Assembly: GCF_000518645.1 (NCBI RefSeq)
Contig: NZ_JADZ01000017.1
Coordinates: 97,907-161,906 of the forward strand
DNA from: Curvibacter gracilis ATCC BAA-807
GTDB taxonomy: Bacteria; Pseudomonadota; Gammaproteobacteria; Burkholderiales; Burkholderiaceae_C
Direction: 5' to 3'
DNA length: 64,000 nt
Shown: positions 55,555-64,000 of the stretch, one piece after another
Position numbering within the stretch: the stretch's first letter is position 1
How the letters are laid out: the number at the start of each line of letters is the position of its first letter
The notes under the pieces: model-generated
Seen by the model: only the letters and a program-made list of their open reading frames with translations
What the model was told of the DNA's origin: nothing
Database searches by the model: none
Program-made: the position numbers and the translations under genes

Positions 55555-55583
55555 TTGACTAATTTTCTGCAATTCAACAAAAT
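55555..55583 (+). promoter_or_regulatory. AT-rich promoter region for the DUF2975/HTH pair
   Basis: TTGACT (55555-55560), a 17-base spacer and CAAAAT (55578-55583) form a plausible plus-strand promoter. The surrounding 70 bases are strikingly AT-rich compared with the flanking genes, and the same stretch faces the divergent lipoprotein gene. Confidence 0.45.
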
Positions 55584-55620
55584 ATTATTGTTTTACAGAA
55601 ATTAAATCCTGTCTACCGCC

Positions 55621-56193
55621 ATGACAAACGATCTTCAATCCCCGGCCTTCCAACGCCTTTCGCGGCTGCTCAACGGCCTGACCTGGGCCTGCGGCCTGCT
55701 GGGAGTCGGCTTTTCAGTGGCTCGCTGGGTCGGCCTGGGCCAAGGCGGCGAAAGCGCCTGGCACAGCCTTTTGCTGCCCCTGCAAGCCCAGTTGGCGGGC
55801 TTGAAGCCGCCCCCCAGCTTGAGTTGGCCCTGGCAGCTGGCCGGGCTGGGCCTGGAGTGCCTGCCACTGGCCGCCCTGGCACTCAGCCTGTTGAGCCTGC
55901 GCAGCATCTGCGCCGCCTTCATCGCCGGCGAGGTGTTCTCGGGTCAGGCGGTGCGCGGCTTCAAGCGGCTGGGCCAGGGCCTGATGGCCATGGCCTTGCT
56001 CAGCGTGCTGTACGGCGCGGGGGTGACGGCCTTGCTGTCCTGGCTGGCCTCGGGGCAGCACGGCGGCATCGTGGCGGTCTCGCTGGGCTCGTTCGAGATC
56101 AGCCTGCTGATCCTGGGGCTGTTGATGCGACTGCTGTCCCAGGTGATGGCCGAAGGCCAGCGCCTGAAGGCAGAAACCGAAGCCTTTGTCTGA
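55621..56193 (+). CDS. DUF2975 four-helix membrane protein
   Basis: 190 residues with about four hydrophobic segments (around 17-33, 61-81, 115-136 and 150-172) and a short charged C-terminal tail. It matches the DUF2975 family, which is typically encoded with a small HTH regulator of the YozG type, as here with the gene at 56208-56450 (14-base gap). The pair is thought to act as membrane-sensor plus regulator, but the signal is unknown. Confidence 0.78.
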   Translation: MTNDLQSPAFQRLSRLLNGLTWACGLLGVGFSVARWVGLGQGGESAWHSLLLPLQAQLAGLKPPPSLSWPWQLAGLGLECLPLAALALSLLSLRSICAAFIAGEVFSGQAVRGFKRLGQGLMAMALLSVLYGAGVTALLSWLASGQHGGIVAVSLGSFEISLLILGLLMRLLSQVMAEGQRLKAETEAFV

Positions 56194-56207
56194 GCCCAGG
56201 ACAGCCC

Positions 56208-56450
56208 ATGCCCATCCTGGTCAAACTGGACGAAATGCTGGTGCGCCGCAAGGTGAAGTCGCGCGACCTGGCCGCCCACATCGGCATCACCGAAGCCAAC
56301 CTGTCGCTGCTCAAGAGCGGCAAGGTCAAAGGCGTGCGCTTCGACACCCTGGCCGCCATCTGCGAGTACCTGGCCTGCCAGCCGGGTGATCTGCTGGCCT
56401 GGTCGCCGGGCACAGAGGAGCGCACCGAGCCGGATGCTGCGAGCGACTGA
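56208..56450 (+). CDS. Small HTH (Cro/C1, YozG-type) regulator
   Basis: 80 residues: MPILVKLDEMLVRRKVKSRD opening and the helix-turn-helix core LAAHIGITEANLSLLKSGKV. This compact Xre form with the RFDTLAAICEYLACQPGDLL half is the standard partner of DUF2975 membrane proteins. It may repress the shared promoter at 55555-55583. Its end overlaps the start of the next gene by 17 bases. Confidence 0.85.
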   Translation: MPILVKLDEMLVRRKVKSRDLAAHIGITEANLSLLKSGKVKGVRFDTLAAICEYLACQPGDLLAWSPGTEERTEPDAASD

Positions 56451-57096
56451 GCGCGGGCCGTCCCGGCAGACAGCCTGGGCCGTCGGCCTGGCCATCTTGC
56501 TGCATGGGATGCTGCTCATGGCATGGCGGGCCCCTTCTGGCCCCGCCCCCTCGCCACCGCGCGCTGAACAGCTGGTATTGCAGGCGCAATGGCTGACCGA
56601 AGCGCCCAAGGCGTCACCCCCCACTTCCGTGAACAAACCAAGCCAGGCAGCCAACCGAGCAACGGGTGGACAGCGGGCACCTGCACCGATCACGCCTGCA
56701 CCACCGACCGCCATGGAGGCCAGAACGCTTTCAACGCCTGACACGGCGGCTGCCAGCAGCGCCCCACCCCGGCCTGGGCCCGACAGGGCTGGCCACACCT
56801 CGGCCCCCCAGACCCTGCTGCTGAGCCCCGAAGCCCTGGCCAGCAGCCTGCAGCGCGAGCGCCGCTGGCAACAGCAGCACGGGGATGGGCGCCGCTTCCA
56901 GGATCGCTTGGAGGCACCTGGCCCCGGCGACTCGCCAGGGACTGCAAGCCTTCAGGAGGGTGCGCCCGGCCCGGGCGGCCGGCTGGAGCGCGTGCAGGGC
57001 GCGCTGGGCACCTACTGCGTGCGGCTGCCGCCCCCCGATCGCCCCCTGCCCGACGGCCCGGCCCCCCGCCTGGCCCTGCCCGGCAATTGCCCCTGA
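56434..57096 (+). CDS. Proline-rich membrane-anchored hypothetical protein
   Basis: 220 residues. A single N-terminal membrane segment (about 15-32, AWAVGLAILLHGMLLMAW) is followed by a long Pro/Ala/Ser-rich periplasmic stretch and a short C-terminal part with two Cys (YCVRLPPPD, LPGNC). The layout resembles a TonB-like or anchored linker protein, but no TonB C-terminal domain is present. Function unknown. The start overlaps the HTH gene and has no well-placed ribosome-binding site. It lies just upstream of tgt. Confidence 0.6.
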   Translation: MLRATERGPSRQTAWAVGLAILLHGMLLMAWRAPSGPAPSPPRAEQLVLQAQWLTEAPKASPPTSVNKPSQAANRATGGQRAPAPITPAPPTAMEARTLSTPDTAAASSAPPRPGPDRAGHTSAPQTLLLSPEALASSLQRERRWQQQHGDGRRFQDRLEAPGPGDSPGTASLQEGAPGPGGRLERVQGALGTYCVRLPPPDRPLPDGPAPRLALPGNCP

Positions 57097-58320
<1,224 letters not shown>

Positions 58321-58327
58321 GTGGCGC

Positions 58328-58351
58328 AGGGGTAAGCAATTGCTTACCCCT
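58328..58351. promoter_or_regulatory. Perfect 24-base palindrome between tgt and the first mscS
   Basis: The half-site AGGGGTAAGCAA is followed directly by its exact complement, giving a 24-base palindrome with no spacer. No T run follows, so it is a poor intrinsic terminator. Position, 72 bases ahead of the mscS start, suits a repressor operator, such as TetR- or MarR-type dimers, though a tgt transcript end cannot be excluded. Confidence 0.55.
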
Positions 58352-58422
58352 CTTGCACCTGGCTAAGCCCGCCCTCCGCAGGCTCTCTATGCTGCCCAGC
58401 CCGCAGCAGCAAGGAGAGCCCC

Positions 58423-59229
58423 GTGAACCCCGAAGTCGTCTGGCAGTTTCTGACCACCCAGGGCCTGGAACTGGCCCTGAAGGTGCTGGGCGCACTGGCA
58501 ACCTGGGTGGCCGGGCGTTGGCTGATCGGCCAGCTCACCCGCCTGATCCACCTGACCCTGCTGCGCGGCCACATGGAGCCCACCCTGGCGCAGTACCTGA
58601 CCTCGATCAGCAAAGGCCTGCTGCACGCGCTGCTGGTGGTGCTGATTCTCGACATCTTCGGCATCAGCACCACTTCGCTGGCCGCCTTGCTGGCCGGCGC
58701 GGGGCTGGCCCTCGGGGCCGCCTGGGGCGGTCTGCTGAGCCACTTTGCCGCCGGCCTGTTCCTGCAGGTGCTGCGGCCCTACCGGGTGGGCGACCACGTC
58801 AACCTCGCCGGCATCACAGGCCGGGTGCGCGAACTGGGTTTGTTCAACACCCAGCTGATCAGCAGCGACCAGGTGCTGACCCTGGTGGGCAACAACAAGG
58901 TGTTTTCCGAGGTGATCCGCAACTACAGTGCGCTGCCGGCACGCCGGGTGGATTGCCAGCTCAAGCTGGCCCACGGGGTCGATGCGGATGAGGCGATCGC
59001 CCGCATCCGGGCCGCGCTCGCCACCGTGCCCCATGTGTGCAGCACACCGCCACCCGAGATCGGCATTGCCGAATTCAGCCCCGAAGGGCCGGTGCTGAAC
59101 GTGCGCCCCTTCACCCACACCGACCACTACTGGCAGGTGTATTACGACACCCACCGTGTGGTGTTGGGTGTCCTGGTCGACGCGGCCTATCCGGTGCCGG
59201 AAACGCCCATCCGCCTGCGCGAAGGGTGA
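58423..59229 (+). CDS. Small-conductance mechanosensitive channel (MscS), copy 1
   Basis: 268 residues from a GTG with AAGGAGAG just upstream. The protein has three membrane helices; the pore-lining third helix is seen in LAALLAGAGLALGAAWGGLL, followed by the beta domain AAGLFLQVLRPYRVGDHVNL and the C-terminal alpha/beta vestibule. It opens under hypo-osmotic stress to release solutes. It shares the FGISTTS and RPYxVGD elements with copy 2 and reads as its tandem paralogue. Confidence 0.92.
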   Translation: MNPEVVWQFLTTQGLELALKVLGALATWVAGRWLIGQLTRLIHLTLLRGHMEPTLAQYLTSISKGLLHALLVVLILDIFGISTTSLAALLAGAGLALGAAWGGLLSHFAAGLFLQVLRPYRVGDHVNLAGITGRVRELGLFNTQLISSDQVLTLVGNNKVFSEVIRNYSALPARRVDCQLKLAHGVDADEAIARIRAALATVPHVCSTPPPEIGIAEFSPEGPVLNVRPFTHTDHYWQVYYDTHRVVLGVLVDAAYPVPETPIRLREG

Positions 59230-59398
59230 TGCGGGCAGCCCCCCGGCCCAGCCGATGCCGGACCTGCGGCTTCGTCGCTCAAGTGCCCTCAACCCCTGGG
59301 CATCTGCCAACTTTTGACGTTTTCGAGAACTTTCACGAAGTTCAGACCGCCCCCGGAAACGCTACAAAAAGTAAGCTGCGCGCAGGAGGTTTACACAC

Positions 59399-60214
59399 AT
59401 GAACACTGAAGCCATCTGGCATTTCTTGAGTACGCAAGGGGCTGATTTCGGCCTCAAAGTCCTGGGGGCCCTCGCGGCCTGGATCATCGGTCGCTGGCTG
59501 ATCGGCCTGGTGGTGCGCTTGCTGGGCACCGTGCTGGCGCGCGGCAGCAAGGTCGACGCCACGCTGGCAGAGTACCTCAAATCCATCCTCACGGTGCTGT
59601 TGAACATCGTGCTGGTGATGGCCATCCTGGACATCTTCGGCGTGAGCACCACCTCGTTTGCCGCCCTGCTGGCCGGTGCGGGCCTGGCCATCGGCACCGC
59701 CTGGGGCGGCTTGCTGACGCACTTTGCGGCCGGCGTCTTTCTGCAGGTGCTGCGGCCCTACAAGGTGGGCGACTTCGTCAGCGCCGGCGGCGTGACCGGC
59801 ACGGTGCGCGAACTGGGCCTGTTCGGCACCACCATCGTCACCCCCGACAACGTGGTCACCATCGTGGGCAACAACAAGGTGTTCTCGGACACCATCCAGA
59901 ACTTCAGCACCCTGCCGGTGCGGCGGGTGGACTGCGTGGCCAAGGTGGCCAACGGGGTCGATGTGCAGGACGCCATCAACCGCCTGAAGGCCGCCGTGAG
60001 CAGCATCCCCAACGTGGCGACCACCCCGGCACCCGATGTGGAGATCCTGCAGTTCACCCCTGAAGGCCCCTTGCTCTGTGTGCGCCCCTACACCCACACC
60101 GACCACTATTGGCAGGTGTATTTCGACACCCACAAGGCCGTGGTCGCCACCTTTGGTGCAGCCGGCTACCCGGTGCCCGAGACCCCGGTGGCGCACCGCA
60201 ACCTGCCGGCCTGA
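59399..60214 (+). CDS. Small-conductance mechanosensitive channel (MscS), copy 2
   Basis: 271 residues, with a strong AGGAGG nine bases before the ATG. Third helix LAALLAGAGLAIG-like (AALLAGAGLAIGTAWGGLLT), then HFAAGVFLQVLRPYKVGDFV. It is a close paralogue of copy 1 (most blocks match), but its own ribosome-binding site and 169-base upstream gap suggest separate expression. Its 3' end converges on the zinc-ribbon gene. Confidence 0.92.
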   Translation: MNTEAIWHFLSTQGADFGLKVLGALAAWIIGRWLIGLVVRLLGTVLARGSKVDATLAEYLKSILTVLLNIVLVMAILDIFGVSTTSFAALLAGAGLAIGTAWGGLLTHFAAGVFLQVLRPYKVGDFVSAGGVTGTVRELGLFGTTIVTPDNVVTIVGNNKVFSDTIQNFSTLPVRRVDCVAKVANGVDVQDAINRLKAAVSSIPNVATTPAPDVEILQFTPEGPLLCVRPYTHTDHYWQVYFDTHKAVVATFGAAGYPVPETPVAHRNLPA

Positions 60215-60252
60215 GCGGCACCAACGCATCAACTTCAGCCCCCGCCCCAGCC

Positions 60253-61305
60253 TCAGGCCGGGGCCTGCGGTGGCCGGGCTGGCGCGCCGCAGCTGATGCA
60301 ATAGCGCACCCAGGCGTTCTTGCGGGTGTGGCACTGGCCGCAATGGTCGTGCAGGCCGATCCCGCAGTGGGGGCAGAAGTCCAGGCCTGGCTGCTTCAGG
60401 TCGACCGGTCGCTCGCAGCCCGGGCACACGTTCTTGGCCAGGCGCCCCAGGGCCTGGTCGTAGTCCAGGGTGTCGCGCCGGCGCTGGTCAGGTTCTGCCT
60501 CGGCCGCCTGCTGGGCCGCCAGGTAACGGTTCAGGGCCAGGATGGCGTAACGCCCCACCAGCACCGTCACCACAATGCCCACGCCATAGCGCACATAGCC
60601 GCCATAACTGGGCAGGTAAGGCACCAGTTCCACGAAGAAGGCCACCAGCGCGAAGCCGATGAAGCCCCACACAAATGGCCAGGCGCTGCTCTTGCGCTGC
60701 TTCACAAACAGCCAGCCCGCCACCACCAGCAAGGGCAGGGTCAAGGCCAGGCGGTACAGGAACACGCGCAGCTCCTGCTGTCGGCTGGCGGCCTGCCAGC
60801 CGGACTGCGCGTTCTGCTCAAGCTCGTTGAGCTGCTGCTGGGCCTGGTTTTCATGCTGGCGGGCGTCGAGTTCGGCCTGCTGCTGCGCCTCCACCGCCGC
60901 CAGGGCCTCGCGCTCGCGCTGCTTGAGCCCGTCGAGCTCCTGGGTGCGCTGCACCAGGGGCGGGTCTTGCTCAGGACGGGCCGTGGCGTGGCGCGTGGAC
61001 AACCAGTTGTTGAAGGTTTCGCGCGCAGCCTGGTTGTCGGCCTGGGCCCGGGCGTGGGCCAGGCGTGCCTGCTCCAGGGTCTGGGCGGCATCTTCACGCG
61101 CCTGACGGGCCTGCCTGAGTTGGTCCCGCGCCCGGGTGGTGGCCGCGCGGTCCATGAAATCAGCCACTTGCACCCGCTGCTCGACCTTGGGCAGGTCGTC
61201 GACGATGGCACTGCCCAGGCCGGTCAGGAAGCCACCGAAAACCAGGGCCACCCCCCACAGGCCACGGCGAAACCATTTTTCGGAGAGACGAAGCGATTGA
61301 GACAT
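60253..61305 (-). CDS. Coiled-coil membrane protein with C-terminal zinc ribbons
   Basis: 350 residues. A first membrane helix (about 15-33, WGVALVFGGFLTGLGSAIVD) is followed by a 120-residue Gln/Ala/Glu-rich coiled coil, three more helices (about 185-265) and a C-terminal zinc region with CPGC, CPHC, CGQC and CISC, enough for two ribbons. I do not recognise a characterised family. Overall it looks like an inner-membrane scaffold with a cytoplasmic zinc head. Start at 61305 has GGGAG. It is the last gene of the four-gene operon 63209-60253. Confidence 0.72.
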   Translation of the reverse strand: MSQSLRLSEKWFRRGLWGVALVFGGFLTGLGSAIVDDLPKVEQRVQVADFMDRAATTRARDQLRQARQAREDAAQTLEQARLAHARAQADNQAARETFNNWLSTRHATARPEQDPPLVQRTQELDGLKQREREALAAVEAQQQAELDARQHENQAQQQLNELEQNAQSGWQAASRQQELRVFLYRLALTLPLLVVAGWLFVKQRKSSAWPFVWGFIGFALVAFFVELVPYLPSYGGYVRYGVGIVVTVLVGRYAILALNRYLAAQQAAEAEPDQRRRDTLDYDQALGRLAKNVCPGCERPVDLKQPGLDFCPHCGIGLHDHCGQCHTRKNAWVRYCISCGAPARPPQAPA

Positions 61306-61366
61306 GATGGAACTCCCTTCTGACAGCGGTGCATTTTGAGGTCGGCAGCCGGCTCCAGGCCAGCGT

Positions 61367-62182
61367 TCACGGCAGGGTTTCCCGCTGCGGAGCGCCGGCC
61401 AGGCCGGCACGCGGCAGCCAGGCCAGCACCGAGTCCACCGTGACGGTGGCGATGCGGTCGCTGAAGCGCTGCTCGGCGGGGTGGTCATCAAAGGCCACCT
61501 GGGCCCGCGAGACCCGGGCCCCCAGCCGGGTCAGCGGCCCCAGATGCAAGACCGTGGGCTGGTAGCCCTGCAAGCGCAGCCAGGCCTGGGCCTGGGCACG
61601 GTCATGCACCTGGGGCGCCAGGGCCGCGGCCAGCAGCTCGATCGCCCACTGGTTGCTCTGCTGGTAACGCTGCCCCCAGGCGTAGCTGACCAGGTTGTAG
61701 GCCGGCTCGTGCAGCCAGGCCGTGCGCTGCGCGTTCTGCAGCCAGGGCAGCAAGGCGGCCTGCGCCTGCGGCGTGGGCACGGCCCACACCGCCTCGTAGC
61801 GCCACAGACCATCCAGAAAGAATTCGCCCAAGCCCTGGCGCATGACCACGGAACGGCCCGTGCCGCAGGTGTTGAGTTTGTGCAGCACCCGCCACGGGCC
61901 TTCGGCACTTTTGTACGCCCAGCCCAGGTGCGAATAGCGCAGGCCGTAGGCGCTGAGGTCCTGCCCGGCCCGACCCAGGACCACCACCTGGGCGCCACTG
62001 GCATCGAGGGCCTGGGCCACGCGGGCGGCCAGTGCCATGCCCTGGGTGACCGAGGCCACGGTGGGCCCGCGGTCCTGGCAGTCATGCCCGGCCCACGCCG
62101 GCAGGGTGCCCAGCCCGCAAGCCAGGCTGGCCGCAGCGAGGCACCGCATCCATGTCCGGTTCAGGAGCCAATTCAGAAGCAT
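61367..62182 (-). CDS. DUF2145 exported protein
   Basis: 271 residues with a signal peptide ending in AWA (about residue 31), so it is periplasmic. DUF2145 features are clear: VVVLGRAGQDLSAYGLRYSH, WRVLHKLNTCGTGRS, and EPAYNLVSYAWGQRYQQSNQ. No biochemical function is established; a papain-like or lysostaphin-type hydrolase fold has been suggested for related groups but I cannot show it. The ATG at 62182 has GAGGGGG upstream, overlapping the end of the preceding gene; an earlier GTG is less likely. Confidence 0.8.
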   Translation of the reverse strand: MLLNWLLNRTWMRCLAAASLACGLGTLPAWAGHDCQDRGPTVASVTQGMALAARVAQALDASGAQVVVLGRAGQDLSAYGLRYSHLGWAYKSAEGPWRVLHKLNTCGTGRSVVMRQGLGEFFLDGLWRYEAVWAVPTPQAQAALLPWLQNAQRTAWLHEPAYNLVSYAWGQRYQQSNQWAIELLAAALAPQVHDRAQAQAWLRLQGYQPTVLHLGPLTRLGARVSRAQVAFDDHPAEQRFSDRIATVTVDSVLAWLPRAGLAGAPQRETLP

Positions 62183-62193
62183 GATCAGCCCCC

Positions 62194-62667
62194 TCACAGC
62201 ACACGCTCGTCATGCAGCAAGGCCCGGCCCAGCGCATTGGGCACAAAGGCCAGCAGTTCACCCGCCACCGACAGCAGCACACCGGTGCCGATCACACTGC
62301 ACACCACCCCGGTGCCCACGCTGTAAGCCACGCGAGCCCCCGCCTGGCCTGCCAACTGCAGGCTGACCTGGGCGCCGTCCGAGGCCCGCTCCAGCACGAT
62401 CAGCGTGCCACGCGCTGTCGACTGGACGGCCTGGACAGTCAGCACCGCGCCTCCGACCGACAAGGCCACAGGCAGTGTCGCGGCCGCGCCGGCCGCCACC
62501 GAGGCGCCGCCGGCCACGGCGACCACGGAGGCCAGCGGCATCAGCGACATGGCCGCCGAGACCTCGCTCTGGGCGCGGGCCGTGCCGGTGCCCAGCGCCA
62601 GCAGGGCGCACAGGGCCAGGGTGGCCCGGGCATGTTGAATCAAAGGTACGAGGGGCATGAAACTCAT
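62194..62667 (-). CDS. Small exported Ala/Gly-rich protein found with DUF2145
   Basis: 157 residues. A signal peptide ends near ARA|Q (residue 31-32), followed by an Ala/Gly-rich hydrophobic stretch (about 45-80), a beta-rich middle (GTLIVLERASDGAQVSLQL), and a conserved C-terminal segment (GELLAFVPNALGRALLHDER). Similar proteins occur beside DUF2145 genes in other proteobacteria, without assigned function. GGAG precedes the ATG at 62667; a longer opening is possible but less likely. Confidence 0.68.
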   Translation of the reverse strand: MSFMPLVPLIQHARATLALCALLALGTGTARAQSEVSAAMSLMPLASVVAVAGGASVAAGAAATLPVALSVGGAVLTVQAVQSTARGTLIVLERASDGAQVSLQLAGQAGARVAYSVGTGVVCSVIGTGVLLSVAGELLAFVPNALGRALLHDERVL

Positions 62668-62705
62668 GGTGTCTCCAGGAAAGAACATCGGGATTCGTTC
62701 GGGGC

Positions 62706-63209
62706 TCATTGCGAATCAGAGGTCTGGCCTTGCTGCAGGTCGCGGCGCAGTTGGGCGCGGGCTTCGGCACGGGCCTGGGCCAAGGCGGCTTCGTGGGCAT
62801 CGCGCAGCGTCTTGGCCAGCGTGAAGGCCGAGCTCACCAGGTAGAGCCAGCTCACGCCCAGGTAGGCCTTGTAGGTTTCGCTGATGTTCATGCGCAGCAG
62901 GCCCCAGCCGGTCAGGCCCATGGCCACGGCAAAGCCGCCCCAGACCACCAGGCGCCACAGGGGCGACTCTGCGGCCGTGCTCTGCTGGTCGCGCACCGAC
63001 TTGGACAGCACGAACACCGCCGTCAGGCAGAACACATAGCCCATCACCATGAAGGCGCGGTCCAGGTCCTGCCCCGGCAACCAGGCCAGGCCGGTGCCGC
63101 ACAGCGACACGGCCAGGGCAAATGAAACCCAGACTTGCAACTGCCAGCCGCGGGAGTCACGCCCGACGGCGGCAGGGTGGCTGGAAACTGGGGCTTGGCG
63201 TGAAAACAT
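62706..63209 (-). CDS. YiaA/YiaB-type inner-membrane protein
   Basis: 167 residues with four hydrophobic segments arranged as two copies of the two-helix YiaA/B domain: one ends VFVLSKSVRDQ (about 60-85), the second LVSSAFTLAKTLRDAHEA (about 125-145). In Escherichia coli yiaA and yiaB are envelope proteins of unknown role. The ATG at 63209 has GGAG upstream. First gene of the four-gene operon, about 94 bases below the 23-base palindrome. Confidence 0.75.
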   Translation of the reverse strand: MFSRQAPVSSHPAAVGRDSRGWQLQVWVSFALAVSLCGTGLAWLPGQDLDRAFMVMGYVFCLTAVFVLSKSVRDQQSTAAESPLWRLVVWGGFAVAMGLTGWGLLRMNISETYKAYLGVSWLYLVSSAFTLAKTLRDAHEAALAQARAEARAQLRRDLQQGQTSDSQ

Positions 63210-63302
63210 GAGAACTCCGGGGTGGTGTTGAAGATGGGCGAATGATCCCCTCACACCGCTCCGCAGGCATCGATTTTCATGACCGGTCAGCTTTTGAAGA
63301 AC

Positions 63303-63325
63303 AACAGGTATCGATATTCGATACC
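63303..63325. promoter_or_regulatory. Perfect 10-3-10 palindrome upstream of the YiaA/B-DUF2145 operon
   Basis: Half-site CAGGTATCGA, spacer TAT, and the exact complement TCGATACCTG. It lies 94 bases upstream of the YiaA/B-like start and 34 bases before the terminator of the next gene. It is not followed by a T run and so is a regulator-binding candidate. Confidence 0.6.
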
Positions 63326-63358
63326 TGACACCCGATGAAGGGAAAACACCCGGACAAG

Positions 63359-63385
63359 AAAAAAGCCACCCGAAGGTGGCTTTTT
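63359..63385 (-). terminator. Intrinsic terminator after the branched-chain binding protein gene
   Basis: Stem GCCACC / GGTGGC with a CGAA loop, flanked by A and T tracts, 34 bases beyond the stop codon of the minus-strand gene. A CGAA tetraloop strengthens it. It also insulates the YiaA/B operon. Confidence 0.88.
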
Positions 63386-63419
63386 GAGTGGGGCGAAAGC
63401 CGCTGAAGATCGTGGACGA

Positions 63420-64000
63420 TCAGTTCAGAGCGGTCTTCTTGCCATCCTTGTAGGTGTACAGGGTGATGGCCGGGTTCTTCAGTTCGCCGTTGGGCTCGAA
63501 CGCGATCTTGGCGGTCACGCCCTGGAAGTTGGTTTCGATCAGCTTCGGGGTGTAGACCTTCGGGTCCACCGAGTTGGCACGCTTCATCGCGTCAACCAGC
63601 ACGAAGGTCGCGTCGTAGGTGTACGGGCTGTACACCTGGAACTGGTTGGGGTACTTCGCGTCGTAGCGCTTCTTCCAGGCTTCGCCGCCAGGCATCTTCG
63701 ACAGCGAGGCACCGCCTTCGGCGCACACCACGTTTTCCAGCGTCTTGGCACCGGCGGCCAGCTTGGCCAGCTCGGACGTGCAGATGCCGTCACCACCGAA
63801 GTACTTCACGTTGCCCAGACCCAGTTGCTCCATCTGGCGCAGCATCGGGCCGCCTTGCGGGTCCATGCCACCGAAGAAGATGCCGTCCGGGTTCTTGGCC
63901 TTGATCGAGGTCAGGATGGCCATGAAGTCGGTGGCCTTGTCGGTGGTGAACTGCTCGTCCACCACGGTGATGCCCTTGCTGGCAGCGATCTTCTTGAACA
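63420..64000 (-). CDS. Branched-chain amino acid ABC transporter binding protein, 5' truncated by the window end
   Basis: The reading frame is open through position 64000, so the N-terminal half and signal peptide lie outside. The visible part is the C-terminal half of a LivJ/LivK-type type 1 binding protein: FTTDKATDFMAILTSIKAKN, FFGGMDPQGGPMLRQMEQLG, KYFGGDGICTSELAKLA and SPYTYDATFVLVDAMKRAN. It would capture Leu/Ile/Val or related acids in the periplasm. A strong terminator follows. Confidence 0.92.
   Translation of the reverse strand, partial: FKKIAASKGITVVDEQFTTDKATDFMAILTSIKAKNPDGIFFGGMDPQGGPMLRQMEQLGLGNVKYFGGDGICTSELAKLAAGAKTLENVVCAEGGASLSKMPGGEAWKKRYDAKYPNQFQVYSPYTYDATFVLVDAMKRANSVDPKVYTPKLIETNFQGVTAKIAFEPNGELKNPAITLYTYKDGKKTALN

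Overview
The window is a GC-rich bacterial chromosome segment, almost certainly from the order Burkholderiales and most like a Comamonadaceae-type betaproteobacterium. The evidence is a Bug-type (TctC) binding protein, hemP under a Fur box, a recG-oxyR-dps-ubiA block, infA between secY and rpmJ, and a rhizobial-type glycerol ABC transporter. Gene density is high and no gap between genes exceeds 300 bases. I see no insertion sequence, prophage, CRISPR array, rRNA or integrase; the only plasmid-style element is one vapBC toxin-antitoxin pair.

Region by region. 1-9.3 kb is catabolic and transport: a truncated Bug binding protein, an acetyltransferase, a surface lipoprotein joining cadherin-like repeats to an intradiol dioxygenase domain, an acyl-CoA-binding protein, three M20 metallohydrolases plus a DUF2817 (M14-like) metallohydrolase, and an orphan periplasmic binding protein. 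9.3-14.8 kb holds a cytoplasmic molybdopterin oxidoreductase, Fur-controlled hemP, a LysR regulator and a secreted gamma-glutamyltransferase. 14.8-20.7 kb is a tripartite heavy-metal-type RND efflux operon (adaptor, pump, outer-membrane factor). 20.9-26.2 kb has an MgtC-like protein, a class II deacetylase followed 5 bases later by a Pat-like acyl-CoA synthetase/GNAT lysine acetyltransferase, and an orphan PhnZ-like HD oxygenase.

26.3-35.4 kb is the spc-alpha ribosomal region on the minus strand (rplN to rplQ), ending in an initiator tRNA and an intrinsic terminator. It is cut off from the S10 genes: a recognisable promoter lies just upstream of rplN, and glpD lies upstream of that. The three gaps within the alpha part each carry a GC-rich hairpin.

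35.6-45.8 kb is a complete glycerol regulon. On the minus strand run glpS-glpT-glpP-glpQ-(DUF2160)-glpV-glpD, encoding an ABC importer plus glycerol-3-phosphate dehydrogenase; divergent on the plus strand are glpR and glpK. The two ATPases carry complementary defects that would leave one working and one degenerate ATP site. 45.8-49.1 kb has a phytase-like esterase coupled to proC, a tiny His/Lys-rich secreted protein and ubiA. 49.2-53.8 kb is dps, oxyR, recG and vapBC.

53.8-58.3 kb carries queA and tgt (queuosine), with a lipoprotein, a DUF2975/HTH pair and a proline-rich anchored protein between them. 58.3-60.2 kb has a perfect 24-base palindrome and two tandem MscS channels. 60.2-63.3 kb is an uncharacterised four-gene envelope operon (YiaA/B-like, small exported protein, DUF2145, zinc-ribbon coiled-coil membrane protein) preceded by a perfect 10-3-10 palindrome. 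The window ends inside a branched-chain amino-acid-type binding protein gene.

Starts were chosen by ribosome-binding site and family length; where these conflict it is stated in the entry.
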